DNA of 64,000 nt from Melanopsichium pennsylvanicum (GCA_900208305.1 OAPG01000003.1:248001-312000); one strand, 5' to 3'; numbered from the stretch's first letter, positions 1-9,987 are shown. The notes: generated from the sequence alone by a model not told the origin. Program-made: numbers and translations.

Positions 1-648
1 ATGAGACTGACATGTACCATAAGGGTTTCGGCACAAATGACAAGAAGAATCTGTCGTGGCTGAGCTAGCCTATTACTCACACTCTTGGTACAGAGCAAAC
101 TTCTGCGTATCGGCCTCCACTGCTACCTGGTTCCGGTTTTGATCACCTCTTTCGATTCACCGTGTCAAAGCCTCTCACTAACCCCGGATCGAGTCGGGTG
201 TAGCCAGCTTGCCTCCTTTTTCCGCGACCCTCTCAAAGCTACCTCAGTCCCAAAACTGAATCTGAACCGCCCTCACCCACAATTTGGACTGCGCGCCTGT
301 TTCAAATGTGCTCTTCCCCGCGGTTCTTCAAGCTTGCAATCTCAGTCTTGTGGTGCGTGAGAATGTATCTTTGAGCTTTCACGCCTGCCACTGTCTGCAA
401 GTCTGTTCAGTTTCAAACCCTATCTGCATCTTTTGGCAGCCAAATTCACTGCCCTTCATTGGCTCTTTCTTTTTCAACCCGCCCCGCTCTGTGACTTGAC
501 CGGCTAACCTGCTCCAAAACCCGCCACTTCATGTGGCACAACATCTAGATATCCCAACTTTCCTCTATCACCATCATTCATCCACCCTTTCCTCACCCTA
601 CATCCAAACTCGACGGTTCATCATCACTTCACAATAGCCATCGCAATC
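1..648 (+). promoter_or_regulatory. Upstream region of the heme peroxidase gene
   Basis: No gene is supported here; the small open frames lack coding character. The last 110 bases before the ATG at 649 are purine-poor and rich in C and T, as is usual for leaders of smut genes. No clear TATA box or transcription-factor site stands out by eye. Confidence 0.5.
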
Positions 649-1641
649 ATGTCCAATCAAGTAGATTACGACGCAGTCAAGAAGGACATCATCGCCGTCC
701 TAAAGCAACCCGAGTACGATGACGGTTCCGCTGGTCCTGTTCTCGTGCGTCTTGCATGGCACGCCAGCGGTACCTACTGTGCCGAGACCGACACTGGAGG
801 TTCCAATGGTGCTGGTATGCGATACGAGGCTGAAGGTGGTGACCCTGCCAACGCTGGTCTTCAGCACGCTCGTGTCTTCCTCGAACCTATCAAGCAGAAG
901 CACTCTTGGATTACCTATGCCGATCTATGGACTCTTGCTGGTGTAGTTGCCATTGAAGCAATGGGTGGCCCCAAGATCCAGTGGCGCCCCGGCCGAACCG
1001 ACTTCGCCGACGACTCTCGCCTCCCACCCCGTGGCCGTCTCCCAGATGGTGCACAGGGTGCTGACCACATCCGCTTCATCTTCAACCGAATGGGCTTCAG
1101 CGACCAAGAGATTGTTGCCCTTTCCGGTGCGCACAACCTTGGTCGATGCCACTCTGACCGCTCCGGATTTGAAGGTCCTTGGGTCAACTCGCCAACACGC
1201 TTCTCCAATCAGTATTATAAGCTGCTTCTCAAGCTCAAGTGGGAGCCCAAGAAGTGGGACGGCCCCTTCCAGTACGTCGCCAAGGCTCCCGGTGCCGATG
1301 ATGACGACGAGAAGCTCATGATGCTCCCAACAGACTATGCTCTCATTCAGGATGACAAGTTCCGACCTTGGGTGGAGAAGTACGCAGAGGACCGAGATGT
1401 TTTCTTCCAGGATTTCAGCAAGGTTTTTGCTAAGCTCATCGAGCTTGGCGTTTACCGCGATGAGTCCGGTATTGCAAGAGCAGACAAGATGAAGCAGTGC
1501 CAGGCCGAATACAAGTCAGCGCCCCAGAAGCCGCCTGTTCCCGGCGCACCAGGTGCAGGCAAGGACGGCGAGGCAAACCCTCTCGCTCGCCAAAACAAGA
1601 TCGCCCATGAAACTCCCCAGCACGCTCGCGCCAAGCTCTAA
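649..1641 (+). CDS. Class I heme peroxidase, cytochrome c peroxidase-like, with C-terminal AKL
   Basis: This 330-residue, intronless protein reduces hydrogen peroxide using a one-electron donor, as cytochrome c peroxidases do. The distal heme-pocket motif [10 protein letters not shown] (Arg, Trp and His) lies near residue 35. The proximal His is in [11 protein letters not shown] near residue 160, followed by a GFEGPW segment whose Trp matches the radical Trp of yeast Ccp1. An Asp in LPTDYAL matches the residue bonded to the proximal His. There is no mitochondrial presequence, because homology begins almost at the first Met. The protein ends ARAKL, a canonical PTS1-type tripeptide preceded by a basic residue, so peroxisomal import is plausible (inference). 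The ATG follows a C/T-rich leader and is the only sensible start. Family assignment is very secure; the electron donor and location are not. Confidence 0.93.
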   Translation: MSNQVDYDAVKKDIIAVLKQPEYDDGSAGPVLVRLAWHASGTYCAETDTGGSNGAGMRYEAEGGDPANAGLQHARVFLEPIKQKHSWITYADLWTLAGVVAIEAMGGPKIQWRPGRTDFADDSRLPPRGRLPDGAQGADHIRFIFNRMGFSDQEIVALSGAHNLGRCHSDRSGFEGPWVNSPTRFSNQYYKLLLKLKWEPKKWDGPFQYVAKAPGADDDDEKLMMLPTDYALIQDDKFRPWVEKYAEDRDVFFQDFSKVFAKLIELGVYRDESGIARADKMKQCQAEYKSAPQKPPVPGAPGAGKDGEANPLARQNKIAHETPQHARAKL

Positions 1642-2218
1642 GCACAACTGAGATTGCTTCCTCGGGCTCATTCATTCTCTCAGCATTTTTGTAATCTTAC
1701 CCCGTTTCTCAGTCTGTCTTTAATTTCTCGCAGTTTGCAATAGACACACTTATGGTACAAAGCGAGCTGATTGACACAGCGTGGGTGTTGTGTTTGGAAA
1801 CCTAGACACTTGTTTTGCTTGAGCGTTGATCTGAACGTCATCGGCTCAATAAGGGTCCAAAACGGATGCCCTTAAGCTCTGGGTTCGAAAGCAACAACGA
1901 GTGTGGTGATCTTGCTTTCTTACCGGATGGCGATGAGCACTTGAGCCAACTTTTCTGCATAATCATGCGGCTGGTGCAAGTGTCAAGAGAGCCGGCTTGA
2001 TCTCAGGAGTGTGCAGCTCCCGCTTTGTCCCGTTGAGCGACGTGCGGTGCTTTGAGATTTTGCGTAGTTCGTGGTATGATAAGGGTGCCAAGAGACACTC
2101 CTCGAAGTATGTCTTTCTTTGGCCTTGGTGAAGGCCGCATCCTATTCTTTCAAACTGCATCTGCAGAATGCAGCCTGGTAATGTTTTTTTTTTTTTTGAT
2201 TGGAGAGTCATTATGCTT
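1642..2218. other. Convergent intergenic region
   Basis: This holds the 3' flank of the peroxidase gene and the 3' flank of the small minus-strand gene. An 11-T run lies near 2180-2193. No supported gene or RNA was found. Confidence 0.5.
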
Positions 2219-2680
2219 TCACCAGTCATCTTGAACCACTTGCACGCCCTCAACTATGACTCCTCTCTTCTTGTAAGCTTTCGCGACGTCCTCTGGGCTT
2301 GGATCTTGCTTACCAACCGGTCCCTTATCCCTCGCCATGTTAAATTTGCTATGTTCTTCCAGCTGCTGCAAAGCATTCGCACCAATAGGCCAAGTTCCAT
2401 CAATGTGCCATGCCGCCTTGAGCGTGAGTACCATTGTGCTCATTGGCAAACCTCTGTTCGGGCCGGCGCCTGTGATCGGCTTGCCTGTATCCAATGCTCC
2501 GTAAATGCGCTTCAACAGGCTCGGCCAAGCCTCATCTCGGAGCAGCGACTCATCGTGAGAAGTTCTGGCGAGGATCGACTGGACCTTGTTAAGGGTGTTT
2601 AGGAATGAGGCACTCGCTTTGGGTGATGGTGGATGGGGTGAAAGCGGAGCATCGAAGGCTTGGTCGTGGCCGTTTGCCAT
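2219..2680 (-). CDS. Small protein of unknown function, 153 aa
   Basis: I do not recognise this protein. The frame also extends upstream to a TTG, but the first ATG is at 2680, giving MANGHDQAFD and 153 residues. The N-terminus is Pro- and Ser-rich. The middle looks folded: a predicted helix with NTLNKVQSILARTSHDE, then LLKRIYGALDTG and a segment with TMVLTLKAAWHIDGTW. The C-terminal third is charged (SPEDVAKAYKKRG) and ends QVVQDDW. There is no signal peptide or membrane segment. The regular hydrophobic pattern and codon use suggest a real gene rather than a chance frame, but I cannot exclude an extra exon. It converges on the peroxidase gene and has about 1 kb of free upstream sequence. Confidence 0.55.
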   Translation of the reverse strand: MANGHDQAFDAPLSPHPPSPKASASFLNTLNKVQSILARTSHDESLLRDEAWPSLLKRIYGALDTGKPITGAGPNRGLPMSTMVLTLKAAWHIDGTWPIGANALQQLEEHSKFNMARDKGPVGKQDPSPEDVAKAYKKRGVIVEGVQVVQDDW

Positions 2681-3713
2681 GACACCTCTGGCTACATCCG
2701 GAGACAAAGATATCCAAAGCGGGAGATTGGTTCACTTCTCAAGCTCGTCGTTTGCGTGGTGATTGGCGGTATGGCTAAGCATCATCTTTGCATCATCTGG
2801 CAAGTGGAAGAGTTTCAAGTGCAAGAAAGACCCTGACAGCCCAAGTTTTCTCGATGAGAATCTGGGATCTTGGAATCTTAGGCTCAATCGCCCGATACCA
2901 TGAGAAGCCAATATCGAAAGTCTAACAATTCAGAAAAATGCGGCGAGCCCCTGTCAGAATAAACCTTACTTTTTGGACAGGTAAGACCAACACACACTTC
3001 AGGGGTCTTTTGCACCTTGTCTTCCCACTAAGTGATGCCCTCCCTTCTTCCTTGCGGCTTCGTTCTTGTCTCTTTTTTGATTGATAAAGTCTGTTGCTAG
3101 CGAGCTTCAAAAACGAGCATTGAAAGAAGAAAGACAGTCGCTAAAGCTTCTTGAGAGCTGATTTGGATCAAAGCCTAGAAACAAGTCGTCCATGTCAAAC
3201 GTAGTCAGCATACACACATTATTGGCGCTTCGGGCCAGTGTTGCTGTCAAATTCCTTCGAGGTCTCTTGACACGGGTTGAGATTGTTCCCGCAGGGCTTG
3301 GCAGCAGGAGGCGCTCGAGATCTCTTCAGCCATTTCGGATGCAATACGTAGGTACGTTCAAGCTAGAGCGTCTGTCCTGCCTGCCCATAGGGTAGCTGTT
3401 CCACAACCTTGCCCCTTAAAGCTTGCTGTGCACTTGACATCCTGTAACACTTGGCAGAAACATAGACGGCATGGCGGTCTGCATTTAGTTCGTGTCTTAG
3501 CAGTGGGCGTCTCTGGATTTTTTTGAGCTACTATCACCGTGATGTCTGTTCTCAACGCTTGCCACAAGTATCATACCCTATACGTGCTCTTTTCACATTT
3601 AACAACCTTGACGATTACATAACAGCTCGAACTCCGAGCTTCAAGATCGTTTACACACAACACTATTGTGTTCTCACTGCCACGTACAGCAGCTGTAGCA
3701 TCAAGGCCGGGAT
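2681..3713. other. Divergent intergenic region, about 1 kb
   Basis: This is the shared upstream region of the small minus-strand gene and the secreted-protein gene. I see several short open frames but none with coding character, and no repeat or RNA signature. Confidence 0.45.
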
Positions 3714-4571
3714 ATGAGCTTTTACGCCAGCACACGAGTAGCGAAGACGTTGGGCATCTCGATGTTGTTGTGCTCACTTTTCCTCAACGCGTTAATTGCT
3801 CTTGCCAGCGCTCGACCAATTGTAGAGGACGAATATGCAATCAACAAGCGCTCAATCATGCCAAAGCCAGCTCCATGCGTTCCAACGCTGAATCCACGCT
3901 CGACCCCAGACGAAGTGTACGAGTTTTACTCACCACGTCACATCTCTGCCGATTCTGTAGAGCGCCGTGGCGCTCCGACCAAGCGACAAGATCAGCCTTC
4001 CGTTCCAATCTCATCCCTGGGCCCTCCAAGCTTCCCATCCGATATTCCCTCGTGCCCCAAATGTGAGGCGAGTTATTCTTCCCTCTCGTCTTGCATGAAG
4101 GCGAGCGCCGTCTTCCAAAACGCTACTTCTATCTTCAACAATCCTGTAGGCTACATCAATGTCATCAAGTGCGCATGTACCGACACATTTCAAGCTGTGT
4201 ACCCTCAATGTCTGAATTGTTTCCAGCGCACTAACCAGTGCTATTACCTAGGAACAGATCCTCAAGGGACAGAGGCTGGTAAGGTGACTACGAATCTGAG
4301 AAACATTTGTGGTCTGGGTTCGGCGCTCTTGAGCGGCGTGGCAAGTGCAAACAATGACATTGGAACAATCACTCCCACCAGTCCGGGAACGTACACGGAT
4401 GTTTCGACGACTGGAGCGGGCTACATGGATGCTAGCACGGGTGCCATCTTCCAAAGTTCCGGAGGAATTTCGGCTGTTGAAGAAGCTATGAGAGGTTGGA
4501 AGATCTCTGTGTTTGTGCTTGCTGCAACTGGGCTTGCTATGGCCGTAGGTGTTGTGAGGATTATAGTCTAG
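3714..4571 (+). CDS. Secreted cysteine-rich protein with Kex2-type sites and a C-terminal hydrophobic anchor
   Basis: This is a 285-residue protein of unknown function. An N-terminal hydrophobic segment (residues about 12-33) ending ALASA looks like a signal peptide. Dibasic sites follow at NKR (44-46), ERR (83-85) and TKR (89-91), consistent with Kex2 processing in the Golgi. The mature part carries a cysteine array: CPKC, a Cys in SSCMKA, then CAC, QCLNC and NQC within about 30 residues, and a final ICGLG. A Ser/Thr/Gly-rich stretch leads to a terminal hydrophobic helix (WKISVFVLAATGLAMAVG) with only a few residues after it. That fits either a GPI-attachment signal or a single-pass anchor. 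It is probably a cell-surface protein. An effector-like role is possible, but nothing in the sequence shows it. Confidence 0.8.
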   Translation: MSFYASTRVAKTLGISMLLCSLFLNALIALASARPIVEDEYAINKRSIMPKPAPCVPTLNPRSTPDEVYEFYSPRHISADSVERRGAPTKRQDQPSVPISSLGPPSFPSDIPSCPKCEASYSSLSSCMKASAVFQNATSIFNNPVGYINVIKCACTDTFQAVYPQCLNCFQRTNQCYYLGTDPQGTEAGKVTTNLRNICGLGSALLSGVASANNDIGTITPTSPGTYTDVSTTGAGYMDASTGAIFQSSGGISAVEEAMRGWKISVFVLAATGLAMAVGVVRIIV

Positions 4572-5182
4572 GGGCCAATGACGGTGTTGTTGAAAATTGC
4601 TGGTTCTATCACAATGTACGACTCTAATGACTTCTTTGTGCACTCACGCTGTGTCACGACGATTTTGCGTTCAATTCACATAATTGTTTCTTCATTTCAG
4701 ATACAAGCTTTACATATTTCGACCTCTCTACAGTCTTGATTTGAGTGGTAACAAGGATGATCAGGTTGAGTCCAAAGCTGTCCATGGAAGCATGAAACTA
4801 GATTGCAAAAAAGTCACGGGGATTCAACTTTTCCCATGGTGAATAAATCGGTGTGGGGGAAAAAGGCAAACACGGGGATAAACGTGGGCGCTCGTCACCA
4901 TACACTTTTTTCTCACCGTCTTAAGGTAAATATCCGAATGCGTTGGTACTGTTGGTCGTCACCATAGGCGAAAATTGCCGATACCATGTGAAATCGCTTC
5001 GCCCTGGCTTTCCGGACATATTATCTCTATGTGTCCCCCTGAGACATACAACAGAGCGTGTTTCATGACCATATTCAAAAGCGGAAGCGGATAGTCAGCT
5101 TCTAGATTGCGATCCAACAACTCATTGCCCTTTTCGAAACACAATCGTTAGCTCCATATCACTTCAGCCTAAACGAACAACA
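4572..5182. other. Intergenic region upstream of the GH105 gene
   Basis: This spans the 3' flank of the secreted-protein gene and the promoter of the glycoside hydrolase. Short A and G runs occur near 4807 and 4855. No gene, RNA or clear repeat is visible. Confidence 0.45.
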
Positions 5183-6349
5183 ATGACAACTCCAATCTCC
5201 TCCTCACAGCTCTCTTCCGCGCAGGCATCCGAACTGATCGACAAGCTAATCTACAAGCTTCTCAACAACGAGGACTCGGATGGCAAGTTCCTGCTTTCTC
5301 TTCCTGATGGTCGTATCATCGACACCAAGGGCTGGAATGGCTGGGAGTGGACCCACGGTGTTGCTCTTTTTGCCCTGTTTGACCACTTTCAACTTACTTC
5401 ATCCGCATCTTCACTTTCGATCATACACTCTTGGTTTACCGATCGACGCAAAGAAGGCGGCACGACCAAAAATATTAACACCATGGCTGTCTTCTTATCC
5501 CTCGCTTGTGTATACGAACTTGACCCCTCCTCCCACCCAGAATACAAAGAGTGGTTGATTGAGTGGGCGGAATGGGCCATGAACCACCTGCCCAAGACAG
5601 AAGAAGGAGGTTTCCAGCACATCACCTATAATAGCGAGAACAAGCAACAGCTCTGGGACGATACTTTGATGATGTCCGTTCTACCGCTTGCCAAGATCGG
5701 AAAGGTGTTGGGAGTCAAGAGGTATATCGAGGAAGCAAAGTATCAATTTTTGCTACATATCAAGTATCTTTACGATCCAAACACTGGACTGTGGTTTCAC
5801 GGATGGACGTTTGAAGGGCGTCATCACTTTGCTGAGGCTCACTGGGCAAGGGGTAACTGCTGGATCACCCTGGCCATCCCTCTACTATTTCACATTCTCG
5901 GTCCTCAAGATAAGGATCTCGCCAATCACGATTCGTACTTTTCAAAACATCTCATCCGCACGCTCGAGGCACAGCTGGACGCACTCATTCCGCTACAGGA
6001 TGCCAAGACGGGACTGTGGCATACGCTGCTCAAGTACCAAGACTCGTACGTCGAAAGCTCGGCTACGGCAGGTTTTGTGGCAGGAGCCTACCTCGCCCTG
6101 AGATTCAGTCTGGTAAAGGACGATGCGAAAAGGAAAGCATACAAGAAGATGGCAGATTTAGGCTTCAAGGGTGTAGTGAACATGATCATTGACAATGGAG
6201 AGCTTCAGCAGACATCGTTTGGTACTGCAATGGGTCACGACCTCGATTTCTACAGAAACATCCCAATCACGCCCATGCCTTACGGCCAGGCCTTGGCGCT
6301 GCTGGCGATCGTTCAAAACTTGGCTTTGCATGCTTCGAACAAGGCTTGA
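5183..6349 (+). CDS. Glycoside hydrolase family 105-type unsaturated glycuronyl hydrolase
   Basis: This 388-residue, intronless protein resembles the alpha/alpha6-barrel hydrolases of GH88/GH105 (YteR, unsaturated rhamnogalacturonyl hydrolases), which hydrate the unsaturated uronic acid left by polysaccharide lyases. Supporting motifs in order are GWNGWEWTHGVALFAL near residue 52, WDDTLMMSVLPLAKIG near 158 with the Asp expected to act in catalysis, HWARGNCW near 222, YVESSATAGF near 290 and a late MGHDLDFYRN/MPYGQALAL segment. There is no signal peptide, so it would work on imported oligosaccharides or is exported by another route. The length matches the family. The exact substrate cannot be read from the sequence. 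Its 3' end converges on the GNAT gene with only about 100 bases between. Confidence 0.85.
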   Translation: MTTPISSSQLSSAQASELIDKLIYKLLNNEDSDGKFLLSLPDGRIIDTKGWNGWEWTHGVALFALFDHFQLTSSASSLSIIHSWFTDRRKEGGTTKNINTMAVFLSLACVYELDPSSHPEYKEWLIEWAEWAMNHLPKTEEGGFQHITYNSENKQQLWDDTLMMSVLPLAKIGKVLGVKRYIEEAKYQFLLHIKYLYDPNTGLWFHGWTFEGRHHFAEAHWARGNCWITLAIPLLFHILGPQDKDLANHDSYFSKHLIRTLEAQLDALIPLQDAKTGLWHTLLKYQDSYVESSATAGFVAGAYLALRFSLVKDDAKRKAYKKMADLGFKGVVNMIIDNGELQQTSFGTAMGHDLDFYRNIPITPMPYGQALALLAIVQNLALHASNKA

Positions 6350-6451
6350 GCTCACTATTCTTATCGCACACTGTCACCTTGATCGCACCTGAATACCAAG
6401 TTTGGTTTAACACGAGTCCAAGTTTGCATGACATCTTGGATGTATGTATGT

Positions 6452-7231
6452 CTAGAAAGGATTTGGTCGCGCAACCAATGTCTGCGGCACTTTATATCCC
6501 TGCTTCTCATGAGCTTGCTTTAATGTAAGCTTCTGTACGCCAGTCTCCATGTCAAAGTTGTCTTCACTCAACCAGGCTTCCAATGCCTTCTTGCGTTGCG
6601 GCCACTCGTCGTCGATCATAGAGAACCACGCCGTATCCCTGCTCCTTTGCTTGATGATAAACATCTTTTGGAACAAGCCTTCGTAACTAAATCCATACCT
6701 GAGTGCAGCCCTTTTCGATGGTGAGCTGAGATTGTTACACTTCCATTCCACTCTTCTGTATCCTAACTCCTCAAACGCGTGCTTGAGCATGAGGTAGACC
6801 ACCTCGCTAGATTTTCTCGATCTCTGAAGAAGATGGGAGAACATAATGTTGCCAATCTCGATGGTTCGATGAGCAGCGTTGATGCGAAGATAGCTGATGA
6901 AGCCGAGTACCTTGGGCGTGGTTGGGGCTGGGGAAGATTTGTCAATAATGGCCCAAAAGACCATGCTGTTTTCCGTTCCTGAACGCGCCGAGATGAATGC
7001 GTCGAAGAGGGATCGGTCTCCGTGGAATGGCTGGTCGAGCATGTAGTCCCATAGTCGCTCGTGCTCGGGTTGTGCGATGAGGGGAAAGAGCGGCTCGGCG
7101 TGCTCGATGGAAAGGGGGGCCAGATCGATGTATCGTCCCGGGATACGCACACGAGAAGGATACTTGGCAGGGTCGACGGAGACCTGGGGACCCAGGCGCT
7201 GTAGCGCTTCTTTTTCGCTCAAGCTGAGCAT
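6452..7231 (-). CDS. GNAT-family N-acetyltransferase (RimJ/RimL type)
   Basis: This 259-residue protein fits the Acetyltransf_3 group of acetyl-CoA-dependent N-acetyltransferases. After a short N-terminal lead it has IDLAPLSIEHAEPLFPLI (strand and helix of the fold). The central VLGFISYLRINAAHRTIEIGNIMFSH is the typical strand pair. The segment SSEVVYLMLKHAFEELGYRRVEWKCN, followed by SSPSKRAALRYGF, is the acetyl-CoA and substrate region of this group. The C-terminal 60 residues (EAWLSEDNF onward) are an extension of unclear use. Relatives acetylate small amines, polyamines or protein N-termini, and the substrate here is unknown. The start is the ATG at 7231; no intron is needed. No targeting signal is seen, so a cytosolic location is likely. 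Confidence 0.85.
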   Translation of the reverse strand: MLSLSEKEALQRLGPQVSVDPAKYPSRVRIPGRYIDLAPLSIEHAEPLFPLIAQPEHERLWDYMLDQPFHGDRSLFDAFISARSGTENSMVFWAIIDKSSPAPTTPKVLGFISYLRINAAHRTIEIGNIMFSHLLQRSRKSSEVVYLMLKHAFEELGYRRVEWKCNNLSSPSKRAALRYGFSYEGLFQKMFIIKQRSRDTAWFSMIDDEWPQRKKALEAWLSEDNFDMETGVQKLTLKQAHEKQGYKVPQTLVARPNPF

Positions 7232-7671
7232 TCTGTTTTAACTGTGTCTACTATGAAGGAAAAGGAAAACATCGTGAAGGAAGCTGATGAAAGAGAGCCG
7301 TATATGTCAGGTCGAGTCACAAAATTGCTCGGGGTTTTTACTAAACCCATCGTACGACGAGATTTCTAGAAAAAGCCCGGTCTATCCTCCGGACTCCACG
7401 AATCAAGTCTCAGTACAAGACCAAGATGCTTAGCCAAGGTCTTCGTGGGCTAGCCACCATTCGAAGTTTCTTCTTGACACGATTGTCTGCATGTTACTTT
7501 CTCAGCTCACCAATCTGTCTATGGCATCTGCCACTAAAGGGAAAAATTGGATTCAGCTAGTATGTGCCAGCTTTCTCTAGTTACAAGTGATACAAGTTTT
7601 TGTGTTCGACAAGCCGAACGCATGCCGGCATTGCTCAAACATCTCAAGAATATGTCGCGGTCACAAATCGT
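7232..7671 (-). promoter_or_regulatory. Upstream region of the GNAT gene
   Basis: This 440-base interval lies between the GNAT start and the 3' end of the sphingomyelinase-like gene, both on the minus strand. I see no gene or clear element. Confidence 0.4.
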
Positions 7672-9987
7672 TCATGATTGAACCGATCCGTATCCTTGCA
7701 AGCATTGCTTCCCTAGAATTGCACTACCAGACTGCATGTAGCAAATTTTTGCCTTTACACACTCGTCGGTGATACACTTGGGGCTCCTTGGGCTGTTTCT
7801 GCCCTGGAAGACGGTGAACTGCTGTACGAGCTCTTTCCTGACCGCCATCTCTTCGGTGAGTTTGGCCCAGAAGGTAGCATTGAGTGGCGCGTTGTCGGGC
7901 CATATTCCGCCAAGAACGGGGTGCGATGAGTTGGCGTTGGACGCGGTGAAGTTGCCGTATGCGGTGCGAGCCGAGTAAAGGTACTCGAAAACGGGTCCAT
8001 GGTCAGTGCTCGGAAGCGAAGGGAAGGTGGGAACGGCAGTGTAGAATTGGTGATAGTCCATGACTTCGTATGTGGTCGCGTTGACGTCCATGATTCGGAG
8101 TGCAGGATTGACATTGTTGCCCGGCGTCACCGAGGGTGCCATGAAGGAGACTGCGTTTGCTTTCTCCGCCGCCCGTGAGGTGCCATTGTTCGAATAGAAG
8201 ACGTTGAACTGATCTTCGTGGGTGTGCCCGAAGAAGATATGTGCAATCACGTGCGGAGCGAAACGGTCGACGATCTGGTAGAACAGGTTCGTAGGGTTGT
8301 CGAGAGGGTTGCTTCCGTCCCAACCGGTTAAGACATGGCCGACAATCCATACTCGCTCGCCGCGCTCCTCTGCACGGAAGAGTTCATCGGTCAAGAAGCG
8401 GAGCGAGCCAGAGTAATCTGGATCCTGAGTGTGGATCATGTTGAAGACGTTGTTCTTGTACCAGAAATCGGTGTTGATGGCGATGATGCGCAAGCCTTTA
8501 CGAGGCGTGACGGAGTAGCCTGCGTAGTGGGAGCGGACTTGTTCAGCTTCCTTGTGATTGAACCATCCCTCAGCCTCCCAAAGACGAGCGAGGTTGTCCC
8601 AATCCCATGAAAGCTGGTCTGAACGTCCATCTGGGAGCGCACCTTGCGAAGCAAAGTCGGATGGGGCGGAATCGTGGTTACCAATCGCGTTGAACACTGG
8701 TCCCTTACCGAGCATGCTTCGAATCGAGTCATAAAGGGATTGATGGGTGTACTTGACGAGATCCTGCGAAATGTACTGTGCGAGATCGTGCACCACCATG
8801 TCTCCGGTGTGAATAGTCATGTCCACGTCTTCGCCGCCGTTGAGAGGCGTGACAGCTTCGAGAGAGGACAGAGCGAGGGACCAAGGCGTATCACACTTGT
8901 AATTTCCCCAGTAATCAGACACTTCGCTGATGTTGCTTTTGGGAAGCATGCCTTGAGTGAAGTTGCCGTTGCTGAGCGTCGAGTTGTATGCATCTGCACG
9001 ACAGCAGCGGCCATTGGTACATGCTGCTTCGCCACCTACAAAGAATCGTGGGTCAACGTGAATATCGGACATGTGGAGCACGCGCAGGTCCTTGCCGTTC
9101 TGCGTCGGTTCGCCAACATTGATGTTGTAGCTCGCTGGAGGAGTGCGAGCGCCGCGGAACCATTTGTTGAGGTAATCATCATCGAAGTTTCGCGGCTTGG
9201 GGAGCGAACAATTCGAGGTGGAGGAGCCGACAACGATGTTGCAGATGTACTGAGCATCTGTGCTGTCAGGCGAGGAAAAGTCTGCATAGCTGAAAATCTG
9301 GGCGTAGACCGAGCCGAGGACTTGTGGGGCATACGTCTTCTCGCACGTCGAGGCAGACTTGTAGCTGTACTTTTTGCACATCTCAACAAGCATCCCAGGG
9401 ACCTCTTTGGGCGATTGTTGAGCAAGTTTTTGTGCAGTCTTGAGAGCATCTGTGCACTTGGTGCAGTTGGCAGCAGACGAAGCGAAGATACCGGTAAGCT
9501 CCTCGCGCACTGTCGAAGCAATGTTGGGCGAAGCAGCGCCGGTAGGAAGCGGGTATACAGCCTCTGAAGGCGAAGGACCGAGAGGCAGGATAGTGGGATT
9601 AGCGAGGGTGTCCGGGAAGACAGAGTTGTGTGCGACATCGGTGATCACTGGACGGGGCTCGGCGGTCATGGATGCGGGGCTATTGTAGTACGAGGCAAAC
9701 ATCGAAGTGGGAAACGCACTCTTTGCTGTATATGCCGAGATCTGGTGATCGAAGCTTCCTGGGGCGGACGGAGCGGGCGATGCAGCAGCATTGTTGCAAG
9801 GGATGCGGGCAGGCGAGGACGTAGCGAGCTGTACAAGGCTGAGCAAGGCAGCAAGAGATGCGACCACCTTCATCCTATACCAGAGAATAGAGAGCCAAGA
9901 TTGAGCAGAGGATGTGTTTAGGGATGGTGGAGGAGGGGCTTTTTCTTTCGCATCATGATGAGGATGCTTTTCTATATCGTCCGACAT
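7672..9987 (-). CDS. Acid sphingomyelinase-like phosphodiesterase (saposin domain plus metallophosphoesterase)
   Basis: From the outer ATG (9987) the protein has 771 residues; from an inner ATG (9873) it has 733. The inner start gives a clean signal peptide, MKVVASLAALLSLVQLATSS. The outer one adds a 38-residue charged, Pro-rich tail that would turn this helix into a type II anchor. A saposin B-like region with spaced cysteines (CTKCTDAL, MCKKY, TCEKTY, YICN) precedes the catalytic domain. All five metallophosphoesterase motifs are present: SDIHVDPRF, GDMVVHD, GNHDSAP, a GH motif in WIVGHVLTGWDG, and GHTHEDQF. Several NxS/T sites occur. Known relatives hydrolyse sphingomyelin or related phosphodiesters in lysosome-like compartments or outside the cell. 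Fungi largely lack sphingomyelin, so the natural substrate is open. It is intronless. Confidence 0.9.
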   Translation of the reverse strand: MSDDIEKHPHHDAKEKAPPPPSLNTSSAQSWLSILWYRMKVVASLAALLSLVQLATSSPARIPCNNAAASPAPSAPGSFDHQISAYTAKSAFPTSMFASYYNSPASMTAEPRPVITDVAHNSVFPDTLANPTILPLGPSPSEAVYPLPTGAASPNIASTVREELTGIFASSAANCTKCTDALKTAQKLAQQSPKEVPGMLVEMCKKYSYKSASTCEKTYAPQVLGSVYAQIFSYADFSSPDSTDAQYICNIVVGSSTSNCSLPKPRNFDDDYLNKWFRGARTPPASYNINVGEPTQNGKDLRVLHMSDIHVDPRFFVGGEAACTNGRCCRADAYNSTLSNGNFTQGMLPKSNISEVSDYWGNYKCDTPWSLALSSLEAVTPLNGGEDVDMTIHTGDMVVHDLAQYISQDLVKYTHQSLYDSIRSMLGKGPVFNAIGNHDSAPSDFASQGALPDGRSDQLSWDWDNLARLWEAEGWFNHKEAEQVRSHYAGYSVTPRKGLRIIAINTDFWYKNNVFNMIHTQDPDYSGSLRFLTDELFRAEERGERVWIVGHVLTGWDGSNPLDNPTNLFYQIVDRFAPHVIAHIFFGHTHEDQFNVFYSNNGTSRAAEKANAVSFMAPSVTPGNNVNPALRIMDVNATTYEVMDYHQFYTAVPTFPSLPSTDHGPVFEYLYSARTAYGNFTASNANSSHPVLGGIWPDNAPLNATFWAKLTEEMAVRKELVQQFTVFQGRNSPRSPKCITDECVKAKICYMQSGSAILGKQCLQGYGSVQS

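Noticed and set aside
8644..9567. 307-codon plus-strand frame opposite the sphingomyelinase-like gene
   Set aside because: The minus-strand frame carries all metallophosphoesterase motifs; the plus-strand one has none and is a shadow.
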